Assembly: GCF_007856155.1 (NCBI RefSeq)
Contig: NZ_CP042266.1
Span: 3,906,001-3,970,000, forward strand
From: Streptomyces qinzhouensis
GTDB lineage: Bacteria; Actinomycetota; Actinomycetes; Streptomycetales; Streptomycetaceae
DNA: 64,000 nt
Direction of reading: 5' to 3'
The notes under the pieces were generated by a model. The model saw only the letters and a program-made list of their open reading frames with translations. It was not told where the DNA came from and ran no database searches. Within the stretch, counting starts at the first letter, position 1. Each line of letters opens with the position of its first letter. Both the position numbers and the translations under genes were made by a program. Positions 9,158 to 17,542 of the stretch are shown in pieces.

Positions 9158-11044
9158 TCAGCCCGCCTTGCCCGTGGAGATCGTCAGTTCGAACTGCTGA
9201 TTCTCGGACACCGGGCTGTCCGGGCTCGGGAACTGTTCGACGACCGCGTCCTTCGGATACTGCGGGTTGTCGACCTCGGTGACCTTCCAGGTCCAGCCCG
9301 CGGCCCGCAGACAGTCCTTGACCGAGAGCAGGTCCTTGTAGAGCAGGCTCGGGGCATTGACCTTCGACGGGTCGGAGGAGTCCTCGGAGGCCTCCGAGCA
9401 CTTCTCGGCCTTGATGGTGCGGGTACGGTCCGGCGGGATCGCGTCCTTGGGCTTCTTGGTCTCGCTGCCGGTGTCCGACCGCGTGTCGCTGCCCGTGTCC
9501 GTTCCTGTTTCCGTTCCCGTGTCGGTTCCGGTGTCCGTTCCCGCGTCGGTTTCCGTGCCGCGGTCTCCGGACCCGGCGGATCCGCCCGACCCGGCGGGCC
9601 CGGTCGGGGTTTTCACGACCTCCACGTCGACCGGGTCGTCCCGCATGAAGGAGTCGACGACGCCGATGCCGATTTGGATCGCGATGAACCCGCAGAACAG
9701 ACAGACCAGGACGAGCACCAGCTTGCGGCCCCGGCCGGGCCCCCGGCGGGCCGGCGGTGCGGGCCGGTGCTGCACGGGGACGGGACGGGCCGTGGGCGGG
9801 GAGGCGTACGGCGGCGGGACATGGCCGCCCATCGCGGCCCCGCCCTGCTGCGGATAGCCGTACGGCGCGGGCCCCATGCCCTGCCGCGGCGGCTGCGGCG
9901 GCGGGGTCCCCTGACCGTGGCCCTGGGGGCCGTACGGCCTCGGCGGGACCGGCTGCTGGTACGGCGTCCGGGCGATGCCGTGCGCCGGGGAGTGCGGATG
10001 CGGCTGCTGCACCGGGGCATGGGCCGGGGCGTGCCCCTGGACATGCCCCTGGACATGCCCTTGGACGTGCTGCGGCGGGGTGTGGGGCGGGAACACCGCG
10101 GAGCCCACTCCGGCCCCGCTTCCGCCACCGCCCGCGCCGTTGACGACGGCCGGCGCCGCGCTCTGTCCGCCCGCGGCGACCCGCAGACACTCGTTCCGCA
10201 TGGCCTCGGCGCTGGGAAACCGCTCGTTCGGGTTCTTCTTCAGTGCCCGCAGCACCAGCGCGTCCATGGCGGGGGTGACCGAGCGGTTGACCGTGGAGGG
10301 CGCGACCGGCTCCTCCTGGACATGGGCGTACGCGATGGCCAGCGGCGAGTCCGCGTCGAACGGCAGCCGCCCGGTCAGCAACTGGAAGAGCATGATGCCG
10401 ACCGAGTACAGATCGGAGCGGGCGTCCACACCCCGCCCCAGGGCCTGTTCCGGCGACAGGTACTGCGGGGTACCGACGACCATGCCCGTCTGGGTCATGG
10501 ACGTCACACCCGACTGCACGGCCCGGGCGATGCCGAAGTCCATGACCTTGACGACGCCGCGCCGGGTCAGCATGACGTTGCCGGGTTTGATGTCCCGGTG
10601 CACCAGCCCGTTCTCGTGCGAGGACTCCAGGGCGGCCAGAACGTCCGCCGTCACCCGCAGCGCCTGGTCGGCGGGCATCGCCCCGTAGCGCTGGATGTCC
10701 TCCTGGAGTACGGAGCCGAGCGGGCGGCCCTCCACGTACTCCATGACGATGTACGGCACCAGGGCACCGCTCAGTTCGTCCTCGCCGGTGTCGAAGACGG
10801 AGACGATGTTGGTGTGGGAGAGCCTGGCGACGGACTGGGCCTCGCGGCGGAAGCGCTCCCGGAACGACGGCTCGCGCCCCAGCTCCGTATGGAGGGTCTT
10901 GATGGCGACCTGCCGGTCGAGCACGGTGTCGTGCGCCAGGTGCACCGACGCCATCCCGCCCTGGCCGAGCAGATCGTGAAGCCGGTACCGGCCGTTCGCG
11001 ACCGAGCCGCCGACATGGTGGCCCTGCGCGCCGTCCTGGCTCAT
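9158..11044 (-). CDS. Receptor-type Ser/Thr protein kinase with one PASTA-like domain
   Basis: 628 residues. The kinase domain occupies about 20-285: Gly loop GQGGMAS, ATP-anchoring Lys49, HRDIKPGN catalytic loop (Asp151), DFG 169-171 and a TQT activation segment. A His/Gln/Pro-rich juxtamembrane part (HVQG repeats near 326-338) leads to a membrane helix at 441-463. A Thr-Asp-rich repeat follows (about 497-527), then a single PASTA-like domain (565-626). It would sense envelope or muropeptide signals. The ATG at 11044 follows GAGGGGGAAG; a 37-codon upstream extension is left out. It is divergent from the second kinase at 11505. Confidence 0.92.
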   Translation of the reverse strand: MSQDGAQGHHVGGSVANGRYRLHDLLGQGGMASVHLAHDTVLDRQVAIKTLHTELGREPSFRERFRREAQSVARLSHTNIVSVFDTGEDELSGALVPYIVMEYVEGRPLGSVLQEDIQRYGAMPADQALRVTADVLAALESSHENGLVHRDIKPGNVMLTRRGVVKVMDFGIARAVQSGVTSMTQTGMVVGTPQYLSPEQALGRGVDARSDLYSVGIMLFQLLTGRLPFDADSPLAIAYAHVQEEPVAPSTVNRSVTPAMDALVLRALKKNPNERFPSAEAMRNECLRVAAGGQSAAPAVVNGAGGGGSGAGVGSAVFPPHTPPQHVQGHVQGHVQGHAPAHAPVQQPHPHSPAHGIARTPYQQPVPPRPYGPQGHGQGTPPPQPPRQGMGPAPYGYPQQGGAAMGGHVPPPYASPPTARPVPVQHRPAPPARRGPGRGRKLVLVLVCLFCGFIAIQIGIGVVDSFMRDDPVDVEVVKTPTGPAGSGGSAGSGDRGTETDAGTDTGTDTGTETGTDTGSDTRSDTGSETKKPKDAIPPDRTRTIKAEKCSEASEDSSDPSKVNAPSLLYKDLLSVKDCLRAAGWTWKVTEVDNPQYPKDAVVEQFPSPDSPVSENQQFELTISTGKAG

Positions 11045-11504
11045 GCTCTGCTTCCCCCTCGGCACGGGCTTCCGCCCCCCGGCGGGGCTCGCGGTGTGCG
11101 ATGCGGTGGCACACCCCGGTGACGCCCCCGGCGGCCCGGCGGCTGTGGTGCTCACACGATGCCCCGTTTACGGGGCAAGTCTGCCGCAGGTGACGGGCAC
11201 GTCAAGCCGGGTGCCCGTTCCGTGACCCTCCGCACGGGAAGCGTCCCGGAAGCGTTACAGGAACGCCATATGAGGTGCGTGGCCGGGCTCACAGCGGGTG
11301 GGACGAGGGGTCCGTCCCGCACGGTGGTGTCGGTGGGAGGCTGTAGCGTGAGGCAACGGAACGCCTGCCCCGGGCGTTGGGCATGAGACGGACGCGGACC
11401 CGGCAGCCGATATCGGACGCCCCGTATCCGGCGCACGGCTGCCCCGGGACCCCACCCCGGCACGGCTGACGACGGCTCCACCGAATAGACGACGGCGAGG
11501 ACTG
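11045..11504. promoter_or_regulatory. Divergent promoter region of the two kinases, with a palindrome at 11160-11177
   Basis: A 460-bp gap between the outward-facing kinase genes. It carries a perfect 18-bp palindrome with arms TGCCCCGT / ACGGGGCA around TT, a good candidate for a shared operator. No small gene in it is convincing. Confidence 0.5.
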
Positions 11505-13139
11505 ATGGCACCCGAACCCGAAGCAGGCGTCGGCGGTGTGCCGGAATCCGGGGACCACTGGGGCCCCGGCGGTCTCGTCGGCGGCGGCCGCTATCGGATG
11601 ACGTACCGCCTGGGCCGTGGTGGCATGGCCGAGGTGTACGCGGCCGAGGACGTCCGGCTGGGCCGTGAGGTCGCGGTGAAACTGCTCCGCGCCGATCTCG
11701 CCGAGGACCCGGTCTCCAAGGCCCGTTTCACCCGTGAGGCACAGTCCGTCGCGGGCCTGAACCACCATGCGATCGTCGCGGTGTACGACTCCGGCGAGGA
11801 TGCCGTCGGCGGCCAGTCCGTCCCCTACATCGTCATGGAGAAGGTCGAAGGCCGGACGATCCGCGATCTGCTGATCAACGCCGAGGCGCCGCCCGCGGAG
11901 CAGGCGCTGATCATCGTCTCCGGGGTGCTGGAGGCGCTGGCGTACTCGCATCAGCACGGCATCGTGCACCGGGACATCAAGCCGGCCAATGTCATCATCA
12001 CCAACTCCGGCGCGGTCAAGGTGATGGACTTCGGTATCGCCCGTGCCCTGCACGGCGCGTCGACGACGATGACGCAGACCGGCATGGTCATGGGCACCCC
12101 GCAGTACCTCTCGCCCGAACAGGCGCTGGGCAAGGCCGTCGACCACCGCTCCGATCTGTACGCGACGGGCTGTCTGCTCTACGAACTGCTCGCGCTGCGG
12201 CCCCCGTTCACCGGTGAGACCCCGCTCTCCGTGGTCTACCAGCATGTTCAGGATGTGCCCGTACCGCCGTCCGAGGTGCTCGACGCGGTCCCGCCGGAGC
12301 TGGACGGCCTGGTGATGCGGTCGCTGGCGAAGGATCCGGACGACCGCTTCCAGAGCTCGGAGGAGATGCGCGGACTGGTGCAGTACGCGCTCCAGATGCT
12401 CCAGCAGCAGGGCGGGCACACCGGCGGCTGGAACACCGGCCCGGTCGACACCTTCGGCAGCACCACCCGCGTCATGGGTGCGCCCGGCGGTCCGACGGCG
12501 GTCCACCCCGCGGTTCACGGCGAGACTTCCGCCGGCCCGATCCTGCCGCCGTCCAATCCGGACGACGGAGGTTTCTCCGGCTACCACCCGAAGCCGGCCG
12601 GCCGGCGCCGCGGGCGGATGGTGCTCTTCGCGGCGCTCGCGGTGATCGCCGTCGTGATGGGCGTGGCGATGGCGCTGCGGGCGGCGGACGCCGGTAACGA
12701 GAGCCCCGGTGACGACACCAAGGTGTCCGACTCGCCGTCGGTGAAGACCTCGCCGTCGCCGAGCGCGGAGTCCAAACCCTCCGAGAAGGAGGTCGAGGAC
12801 GAATCCCCGCAGTGGTCGGAGCGGCCGAAGTGGCCCAAGAACAACAAGACGTACGAGCCCTCGAAGACCGCGAAGCCGTCCAACGACGTCAAACCGTCGA
12901 ACGACACGAGCGAGGAGCCGCCGACCCAGTCGCAGGACCCGGGTACGGAGGGGCCCCAGCAGCCCGGCCAGCCGGGCGGTTCCGACAACGGCGGCCAGCA
13001 GGGCGGCAACGGCAACGGCGGGAACGGCAACGGCAATCCGGCGGGCGGCGGCCCCGGATCGGGTGAACAGGGTGGTGTTCAGGGCGGCGAGGCCGCCGCC
13101 GCCAACGGCGGTGCCGCGCAGGGCCAGGGCAGCACCTGA
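11505..13139 (+). CDS. Receptor-type Ser/Thr protein kinase with Gly/Asn-rich extracellular tail
   Basis: 544 residues. Kinase domain about 29-295: GRGGMAEV loop, Lys59, HRDIKPAN (Asp157), DFG at 175-177, and a TMTQTG activation loop. A membrane helix spans about 371-392. The outside part has no PASTA domain; it is Ser/Pro/Lys-rich and ends in a Gly-Asn repeat (GGNGNGGNGNGNPAGGG). The ATG at 11505 follows GGCGAGGACTG. It is closely similar to the divergent kinase at 11044 over the catalytic domain, so the two look like paralogs with different sensor tails. The last gene before a convergent phosphotransferase. Confidence 0.92.
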   Translation: MAPEPEAGVGGVPESGDHWGPGGLVGGGRYRMTYRLGRGGMAEVYAAEDVRLGREVAVKLLRADLAEDPVSKARFTREAQSVAGLNHHAIVAVYDSGEDAVGGQSVPYIVMEKVEGRTIRDLLINAEAPPAEQALIIVSGVLEALAYSHQHGIVHRDIKPANVIITNSGAVKVMDFGIARALHGASTTMTQTGMVMGTPQYLSPEQALGKAVDHRSDLYATGCLLYELLALRPPFTGETPLSVVYQHVQDVPVPPSEVLDAVPPELDGLVMRSLAKDPDDRFQSSEEMRGLVQYALQMLQQQGGHTGGWNTGPVDTFGSTTRVMGAPGGPTAVHPAVHGETSAGPILPPSNPDDGGFSGYHPKPAGRRRGRMVLFAALAVIAVVMGVAMALRAADAGNESPGDDTKVSDSPSVKTSPSPSAESKPSEKEVEDESPQWSERPKWPKNNKTYEPSKTAKPSNDVKPSNDTSEEPPTQSQDPGTEGPQQPGQPGGSDNGGQQGGNGNGGNGNGNPAGGGPGSGEQGGVQGGEAAAANGGAAQGQGST

Positions 13140-13148
13140 TCGCCTGAT

Positions 13149-13166
13149 CCGGGCCCCGGGGCCCGG
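13149..13166. terminator. GC palindrome between convergent genes
   Basis: A perfect 18-bp palindrome (CCGGGCCCC and its complement) lies between the kinase stop (13139) and the stop of the convergent phosphotransferase (13192). It can form a short stem with a tight loop; there is no T-tract. Confidence 0.4.
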
Positions 13167-13191
13167 CACCCCGCCCCGCCGGTAGCGGGCG

Positions 13192-14229
13192 TCAGGTGGC
13201 GAAGGCCTCCCGTACCGCCTCGTACTCCCTCGTCCACCACACCGCCAGGGCCGACACCGCGGCGAACTGCGGGTCGGCCCTTCGGTCATGGCGCTGATAG
13301 CGCCACCGCAGTATCCAGAAGTCGTTGAGCCGCTCCCACCACACACGGTGGACGGCCGCGGCGAGTTCGGAGGTGTCCGCGCCGACGGCCCTGCGGTACG
13401 CCCGGGCGTACGCCCGCACCTTCGTCAGCTCCAGCGCGCCTTCGGGCCGTACGAAGAAGATGGCGGCCGCCCGGACCGCCTCCTCGGCCCGCGGCTGGAC
13501 GCCCAGCCGGTCCCAGTCGACGATCGCGGCGGGTTCGGCGCCCCGGTAGAGGAGGTTGAGGGGGTGGAAGTCGCCGTGCACCCAGCCCCCGGCGGGGGCC
13601 GGCGGCGGCCGTAGATCGGCATGCAGCTCCAGCAGGGTGCGGCGTTCGACGAGCCGGTGCTCGGCGAGGACGTCGAAGGAGTCGCGGGGGCCGCCGGCGG
13701 CCCGGATCAGGGAGAGCAGTTCGTCGATGAGGAAGAACGTCTCCTGAGGGTCGGCGCTCTCGTACCCGTCCCGCTCACCGGCCTCCCCCTCGGCGGCCCG
13801 CCCCGGCGGATGGTCCATCACCTGTTCCAGGCAGGTGTGGACCAGGCCGAGCAGGGCGCCCAACCGACGGCACTGGACCGTGGAGAGATGGGCGCCGTCG
13901 CGGTGGCGGCCGTCCACCCAGGGGTGCAGGGCGTAGCAGTGGCCGCCGATGACCGCGACCGTGTCGCCGCGGGCGTCCGCCACGGGCGGGGCGACGGGCA
14001 CTCCGAGCGGCTCCAGCCGCTGTGTCACCCGGTGCTGGCGGCCGATGACCTCGGGGTCGTCGTCCAGATGGTGCTTGAGGAAGTACGCGCCCCGGGTGGT
14101 GGCGAGCCGGTAGCCCCGGTTGAGAAGACCCTCGGAGACCGGCTCGCAGGACAGGGGTTCGCCGGGGTTGTCGTAGCGGCGCAGCAGGGCGCCGACGGGA
14201 GGGACGGCGGTGTCATATGAGCGCGGCAC
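13192..14229 (-). CDS. Aminoglycoside-phosphotransferase-fold (APH) kinase
   Basis: 345 residues of the APH/homoserine-kinase-like superfamily: an N-lobe with an anchoring Lys in GAYFLKHHLDDD, the Brenner-type catalytic loop VHGDFHPLNLLY, and the metal-binding Asp in AIVDWDRLG. These proteins phosphorylate small hydroxylated molecules; the substrate is unknown, and resistance cannot be claimed. GTG start at 14229, 15 bp after the stop of the flavin-fold gene on the same strand, so the two are probably one operon. Confidence 0.85.
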   Translation of the reverse strand: MPRSYDTAVPPVGALLRRYDNPGEPLSCEPVSEGLLNRGYRLATTRGAYFLKHHLDDDPEVIGRQHRVTQRLEPLGVPVAPPVADARGDTVAVIGGHCYALHPWVDGRHRDGAHLSTVQCRRLGALLGLVHTCLEQVMDHPPGRAAEGEAGERDGYESADPQETFFLIDELLSLIRAAGGPRDSFDVLAEHRLVERRTLLELHADLRPPPAPAGGWVHGDFHPLNLLYRGAEPAAIVDWDRLGVQPRAEEAVRAAAIFFVRPEGALELTKVRAYARAYRRAVGADTSELAAAVHRVWWERLNDFWILRWRYQRHDRRADPQFAAVSALAVWWTREYEAVREAFAT

Positions 14230-14244
14230 TCGCCAGATGCTAGA

Positions 14245-14832
14245 TCACGCAGCGTGTCCGTTGGGCTGCTCTTCGCTATAGTCCAGCGTATGCAGCGTGA
14301 CGAACTGAGGTTCGACGCGCATGAATACGGGCTCGAAGGGTTCGCCGTCCGCCCGCTCCGGCTCGGGGCCGAAGAGCCGCTGCTCCTCGTCGGTCGGGCA
14401 GACGATCCGGGCGGTCCCGATGAACTGGACGGACCAGACGGACCGGTCGCCGCGGTCGAAGGAGTCCGCACCGTAGGCGACGACGCTGCCGTTGCAGGCG
14501 CGGTGGTAGCCGAAGCCGCGGTGGATCCGGAGGACGACTCCGCCGTCGTGGACGATATGCCGGGCGGGGGCGACGAAGGGCATCGCCCGCATGCTGGTCG
14601 CCAGACGGCCGAAGGAGACCCGGCCGAGCAGCTCGATGGCGCGGGCGGTGTCGGTTTCGGTGTCGGTGTCCGTATCGGTGTCGGTGTCCGTATCGGTCTC
14701 GGTACGGATGCCGGTCTCGGTGCGGGTGCCGGTGTCCACCGTGCCGAGTGTGCCGAGTGTGCCGAGTGTGCCGGGGGTGCCGGGGGTGCCGAGTGTGCCG
14801 AGGGTGGCGGAAGCGGGTGACTCGGTGGGCAT
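14245..14832 (-). CDS. Pyridoxamine-5'-phosphate-oxidase-fold protein with repeat-coded N-terminus
   Basis: About 195 residues. The C-terminal ~130 residues show the split-barrel flavin/F420-binding fold (AIELLGRVSFGRLATSMRAMPFVAPARHIV and the RIHRGFGYHRACNGSVVAYGAD strand region). The first ~60 residues are coded by two DNA minisatellites, giving TLGTPG and TDTDTD runs, and are surely disordered. The ATG at 14832 is preceded by GGAGG at short spacing; a GTG at 14841 is a possible alternative. An oxidoreductase or heme/flavin-binding role is likely; the cofactor cannot be named. It precedes the APH kinase. Confidence 0.75.
   Translation of the reverse strand: MPTESPASATLGTLGTPGTPGTLGTLGTLGTVDTGTRTETGIRTETDTDTDTDTDTDTETDTARAIELLGRVSFGRLATSMRAMPFVAPARHIVHDGGVVLRIHRGFGYHRACNGSVVAYGADSFDRGDRSVWSVQFIGTARIVCPTDEEQRLFGPEPERADGEPFEPVFMRVEPQFVTLHTLDYSEEQPNGHAA
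14647..14811. repeat. Two coding minisatellites (hexamer and 9-mer units)
   Basis: Hexamer-type units of gtgtcg/gtgtcc/gtatcg cover about 14647-14732, and 9-bp units gtgccgagt / gtgccgggg cover about 14741-14811. Both lengths are multiples of three, so copy-number change would keep the reading frame. Confidence 0.8.
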
Positions 14833-15266
14833 GACCTCCACTCTCGGCCCCGGAAACGGCGCACGGAAGGGGCCGCCGCCCCTGCTCGAGGGGGACGTTG
14901 GTCCCGCCCCGGCGGTACCTGGTGGTCCGGAGAGTTCGGGTGAGTGTGTCACGGAGAGTGATGCCCCCTGTTGCGGCGTGGTACGCCTGCCGTTGTCCGC
15001 CGTACGTCGCCGTTGCCGTACACCTATGGCCCGGCCCCCTCGAGCCCGGGCCGCCGGGCCGCGCGGTCGCGAGGGCGCCGGGTGTGCCCCGTACCCCCGA
15101 ACCACCCACTTCCGGGTCCGCCCGGGTCGTCTGATGGACCCGGGTCACCCGGGCGCGCGGTGCCTTCGGGCGGCACCCCCCTGCGCCGGGCGGCACCCCC
15201 CTGCGCCGGGCGGCGCCCCCACTGCCCCGGAAGCGCCCCGGGCCGGAGGCCTGGTGCCCTGGTGTC
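14833..15266. other. Gap with a 20-bp direct repeat (15171-15224)
   Basis: 434 bp between two minus-strand genes. It holds two and a half copies of a 20-bp unit (cggcacccccctgcgccggg) just beyond the response-regulator stop. The remainder should contain the promoter for the flavin-fold gene. No gene is supported. Confidence 0.55.
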
Positions 15267-15965
15267 CTAGTGCGTGCCCGAGGTGGAGGAGGAGCGTCCC
15301 TCGGCCTGGAGCCGGGCCACGTACGCCGCCGCCTGCGAGCGCCGCTCCATCCCGAGCTTGCTGAGCAGGCTCGACACATAGTTCTTGATGGTCTTCTCGG
15401 CGAGGTGCAGCCGTTCGCCGATCGCGCGGTTGGTCATGCCCTCCCCGATCAGGTCGAGGATCCGCCGCTCCTGCTCGGTCAGCGAGGCGAGCTTGTCGTC
15501 CCGCTTGGGGCCGCCGTCCCGCAGCCGGGCGAGCACCCGGGCGGTGGCGACCGGATCCAGCAGGGAGCGGCCCGCCGCCACATCGCGGACCGCCGAAAGC
15601 AGTTCGTTGCCCCGGATCGCCTTGAGGACATATCCGGAGGCGCCCGCCATGATGGCGTCGAAAAGCGCCTCGTCGTCCGCGAACGACGTCAGCATCAGAC
15701 ATTTGATGGACTCGTCCCGGGAGCGGATCTCCCGGCAGACCTCGACCCCGCTGCCGTCCGGAAGGCGGACGTCGAGCACGGCGACATCGGGCCGGGTCGC
15801 CGGAATCCGGGCGAGGGCGTCCTCGGCCGTCCCGGCCTCGCCGACGACGACGATGTCGTCCTCGACCGAGAGCAGTTCATGAACGCCCCGGCGGACGACT
15901 TCATGATCATCGAGTAGGAATACGGTGATTTTTCCTTCTTCGCGCACGCTTGCAGTCTCACACAT
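15267..15965 (-). CDS. NarL/FixJ-type response regulator
   Basis: 232 residues. Receiver domain about 12-130 with acidic pocket LLDDHE, phospho-acceptor Asp in VAVLDVRLPDG, Thr/Ser in LMLTSFAD and Lys in GYVLKAI. The C-terminal LuxR-type HTH is around LTEQERRILDLIGEGMTNRAIGERLHLAEKTIKNYVSSLL. No histidine kinase is next to it, so it is an orphan. Its position divergent from the bkd operon matches SCO3818 of S. coelicolor, recalled as an orphan regulator linked to antibiotic production. Start ATG at 15965 after GGAAGAG. Confidence 0.9.
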   Translation of the reverse strand: MCETASVREEGKITVFLLDDHEVVRRGVHELLSVEDDIVVVGEAGTAEDALARIPATRPDVAVLDVRLPDGSGVEVCREIRSRDESIKCLMLTSFADDEALFDAIMAGASGYVLKAIRGNELLSAVRDVAAGRSLLDPVATARVLARLRDGGPKRDDKLASLTEQERRILDLIGEGMTNRAIGERLHLAEKTIKNYVSSLLSKLGMERRSQAAAYVARLQAEGRSSSTSGTH

Positions 15966-16331
15966 CGACTCTTCCCGTGCCCCGGGTGGCCGGGATACCG
16001 TGCGCTTGTTCCCGGCGGTTCACCAGGCCGTCACCAATGGCCGCGTCCAAGGCTCTGACCAGTGATTGTTCCCCCAGCACCGCCCCATTTCGCGATTTAC
16101 TTGGAAATCCAAGCAAAAATGCAGGTCAAATGGGGTTTCGCAGGAATGAGGGACACTGGGTAACGTGCTGAGGACAGGGCGCTCGCCGGGGCACCTGTCA
16201 CGTCTGTTCCCGGCGCCGCACCCACCCCGTGCGGGAGCGGGAGCAGGCGAGCCTCCCCGGCCTCGTGAGGCCCGGGGCGACCCCAGGCTCCCGGCGAACC
16301 CGGGGGACCGGACAGACGGAGGAGCACGCAC
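15966..16331. promoter_or_regulatory. Divergent promoter region of the response regulator and bkdA, palindrome at 16100-16113
   Basis: 366 bp with an AT-richer core. A perfect inverted repeat CTTGGA-AA-TCCAAG sits at 16100-16113, about 220 bp before bkdA. It is a candidate operator for the response regulator or for a branched-chain amino-acid regulator. The final bases carry the GGAGGAG ribosome binding site of bkdA. Confidence 0.5.
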
Positions 16332-17540
16332 GTGACCGTGGAGAGCACTGCCGCCCGCAAACCGCGAAGGACCGGCGGCAGCAAGCGCGTGAGCGCCGCG
16401 AAGAAGCCACAGCCTTCCGAGCCCCAGCTCGTACAGTTGCTGAACCCCGAGGGTGAGCGCGTCGCGCACCCCGATTTCGACCTCGACCCGACCCCCGAAG
16501 AGCTGCGCGGCTACTACCGGGACATGGTCCTGACCCGCCGCTTCGACGCCGAGGCCACCGCTCTCCAGCGCCAGGGCGAGCTGGGCCTGTGGGCGTCCCT
16601 GCTGGGCCAGGAGGCGGCGCAGATCGGCTCCGGCCGGGCCCTGCGCGACGACGACTACGTCTTCCCGACCTACCGCGAGCACGGCGTCGCCTGGTGCCGC
16701 GGCGTCGACCCGACGAATCTGCTGGGCATGTTCCGCGGGGTCAACAACGGCGGCTGGGACCCCAAGAGCAACAACTTCCACCTCTACACCATCGTCATCG
16801 GCGCACAGACGCTGCACGCCACCGGCTATGCCATGGGCGTGGCCAAGGACGGCGCGGACTCCGCCGTGATCGCCTACTTCGGCGACGGCGCCTCCAGCCA
16901 GGGCGATGTGGCCGAGTCGTTCACCTTCTCCGCGGTCTACAACGCCCCCGTCGTCTTCTTCTGCCAGAACAACCAGTGGGCGATCTCGGAGCCGACCGAA
17001 CGGCAGACCCGGGTACCGCTCTACCAGCGCGCCCAGGGCTACGGCTTCCCCGGTGTCCGGGTCGACGGCAACGACGTCCTCGCCTGTCTGGCCGTCACCC
17101 GCTGGGCGCTGGAGCGGGCCCGCCGCGGCGAGGGCCCCACCCTGGTGGAGGCCTTCACCTACCGTATGGGCGCGCACACCACCTCCGACGACCCGACCAA
17201 GTACCGCGCCGACGACGAGCGCGCCGCCTGGGAGGCCAAGGACCCGATCCTGCGGCTGCGCCGGCATCTGGAGCGGCAGGGCCACGCGGACGAGGCCTTC
17301 TTCGCCGCGCTGGAGGAGGAGAGCGACGGGCTCGCCAAACGGGTAAGGGAGGCCGTGCGGTCGATGCCCGACCCCGACCCGATGGCGATGTTCGACAACG
17401 TCTACGCGGACGGGCACGCGCTCGTCGACGAGGAGCGCGCGCAGTTCGCCGCGTACCAGGCGTCCTTCGCGGACGCCCCCGGCACCGCGACCGGACCGGG
17501 CACCGCGACCGGCACCGGCACGCACGGAGAGGGGCACTGA
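16332..17540 (+). CDS. bkdA: Branched-chain 2-oxoacid dehydrogenase E1 alpha subunit
   Basis: 402 residues. It shows the thiamine-diphosphate fingerprint GDGASSQGDVAES followed ~25 residues later by NN (CQNNQWA), and the phosphorylation-loop-like region near YRMGAHTTSDDPTKYR. With E1 beta it decarboxylates the 2-oxoacids of Val, Leu and Ile, providing isobutyryl-, isovaleryl- and 2-methylbutyryl-CoA starters for branched fatty acids and polyketides. GTG start at 16332 after GGAGGAG. The C-terminus carries a repeat-coded GTATGPGTATGTGTHG tail. First gene of an operon with the next two; 2 bp separate it from bkdB. Confidence 0.93.
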   Translation: MTVESTAARKPRRTGGSKRVSAAKKPQPSEPQLVQLLNPEGERVAHPDFDLDPTPEELRGYYRDMVLTRRFDAEATALQRQGELGLWASLLGQEAAQIGSGRALRDDDYVFPTYREHGVAWCRGVDPTNLLGMFRGVNNGGWDPKSNNFHLYTIVIGAQTLHATGYAMGVAKDGADSAVIAYFGDGASSQGDVAESFTFSAVYNAPVVFFCQNNQWAISEPTERQTRVPLYQRAQGYGFPGVRVDGNDVLACLAVTRWALERARRGEGPTLVEAFTYRMGAHTTSDDPTKYRADDERAAWEAKDPILRLRRHLERQGHADEAFFAALEEESDGLAKRVREAVRSMPDPDPMAMFDNVYADGHALVDEERAQFAAYQASFADAPGTATGPGTATGTGTHGEGH

Positions 17541-17542
17541 CC

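Noticed and set aside
9674..13346. Long frames opposite the two kinases
   Set aside because: Kinase motifs are complete in the chosen frames and the opposite frames have no domain and unnatural composition.
13192..14229. APH-fold kinase as an antibiotic-resistance determinant
   Set aside because: The fold is shared by many metabolic small-molecule kinases; no specific resistance signature is visible.
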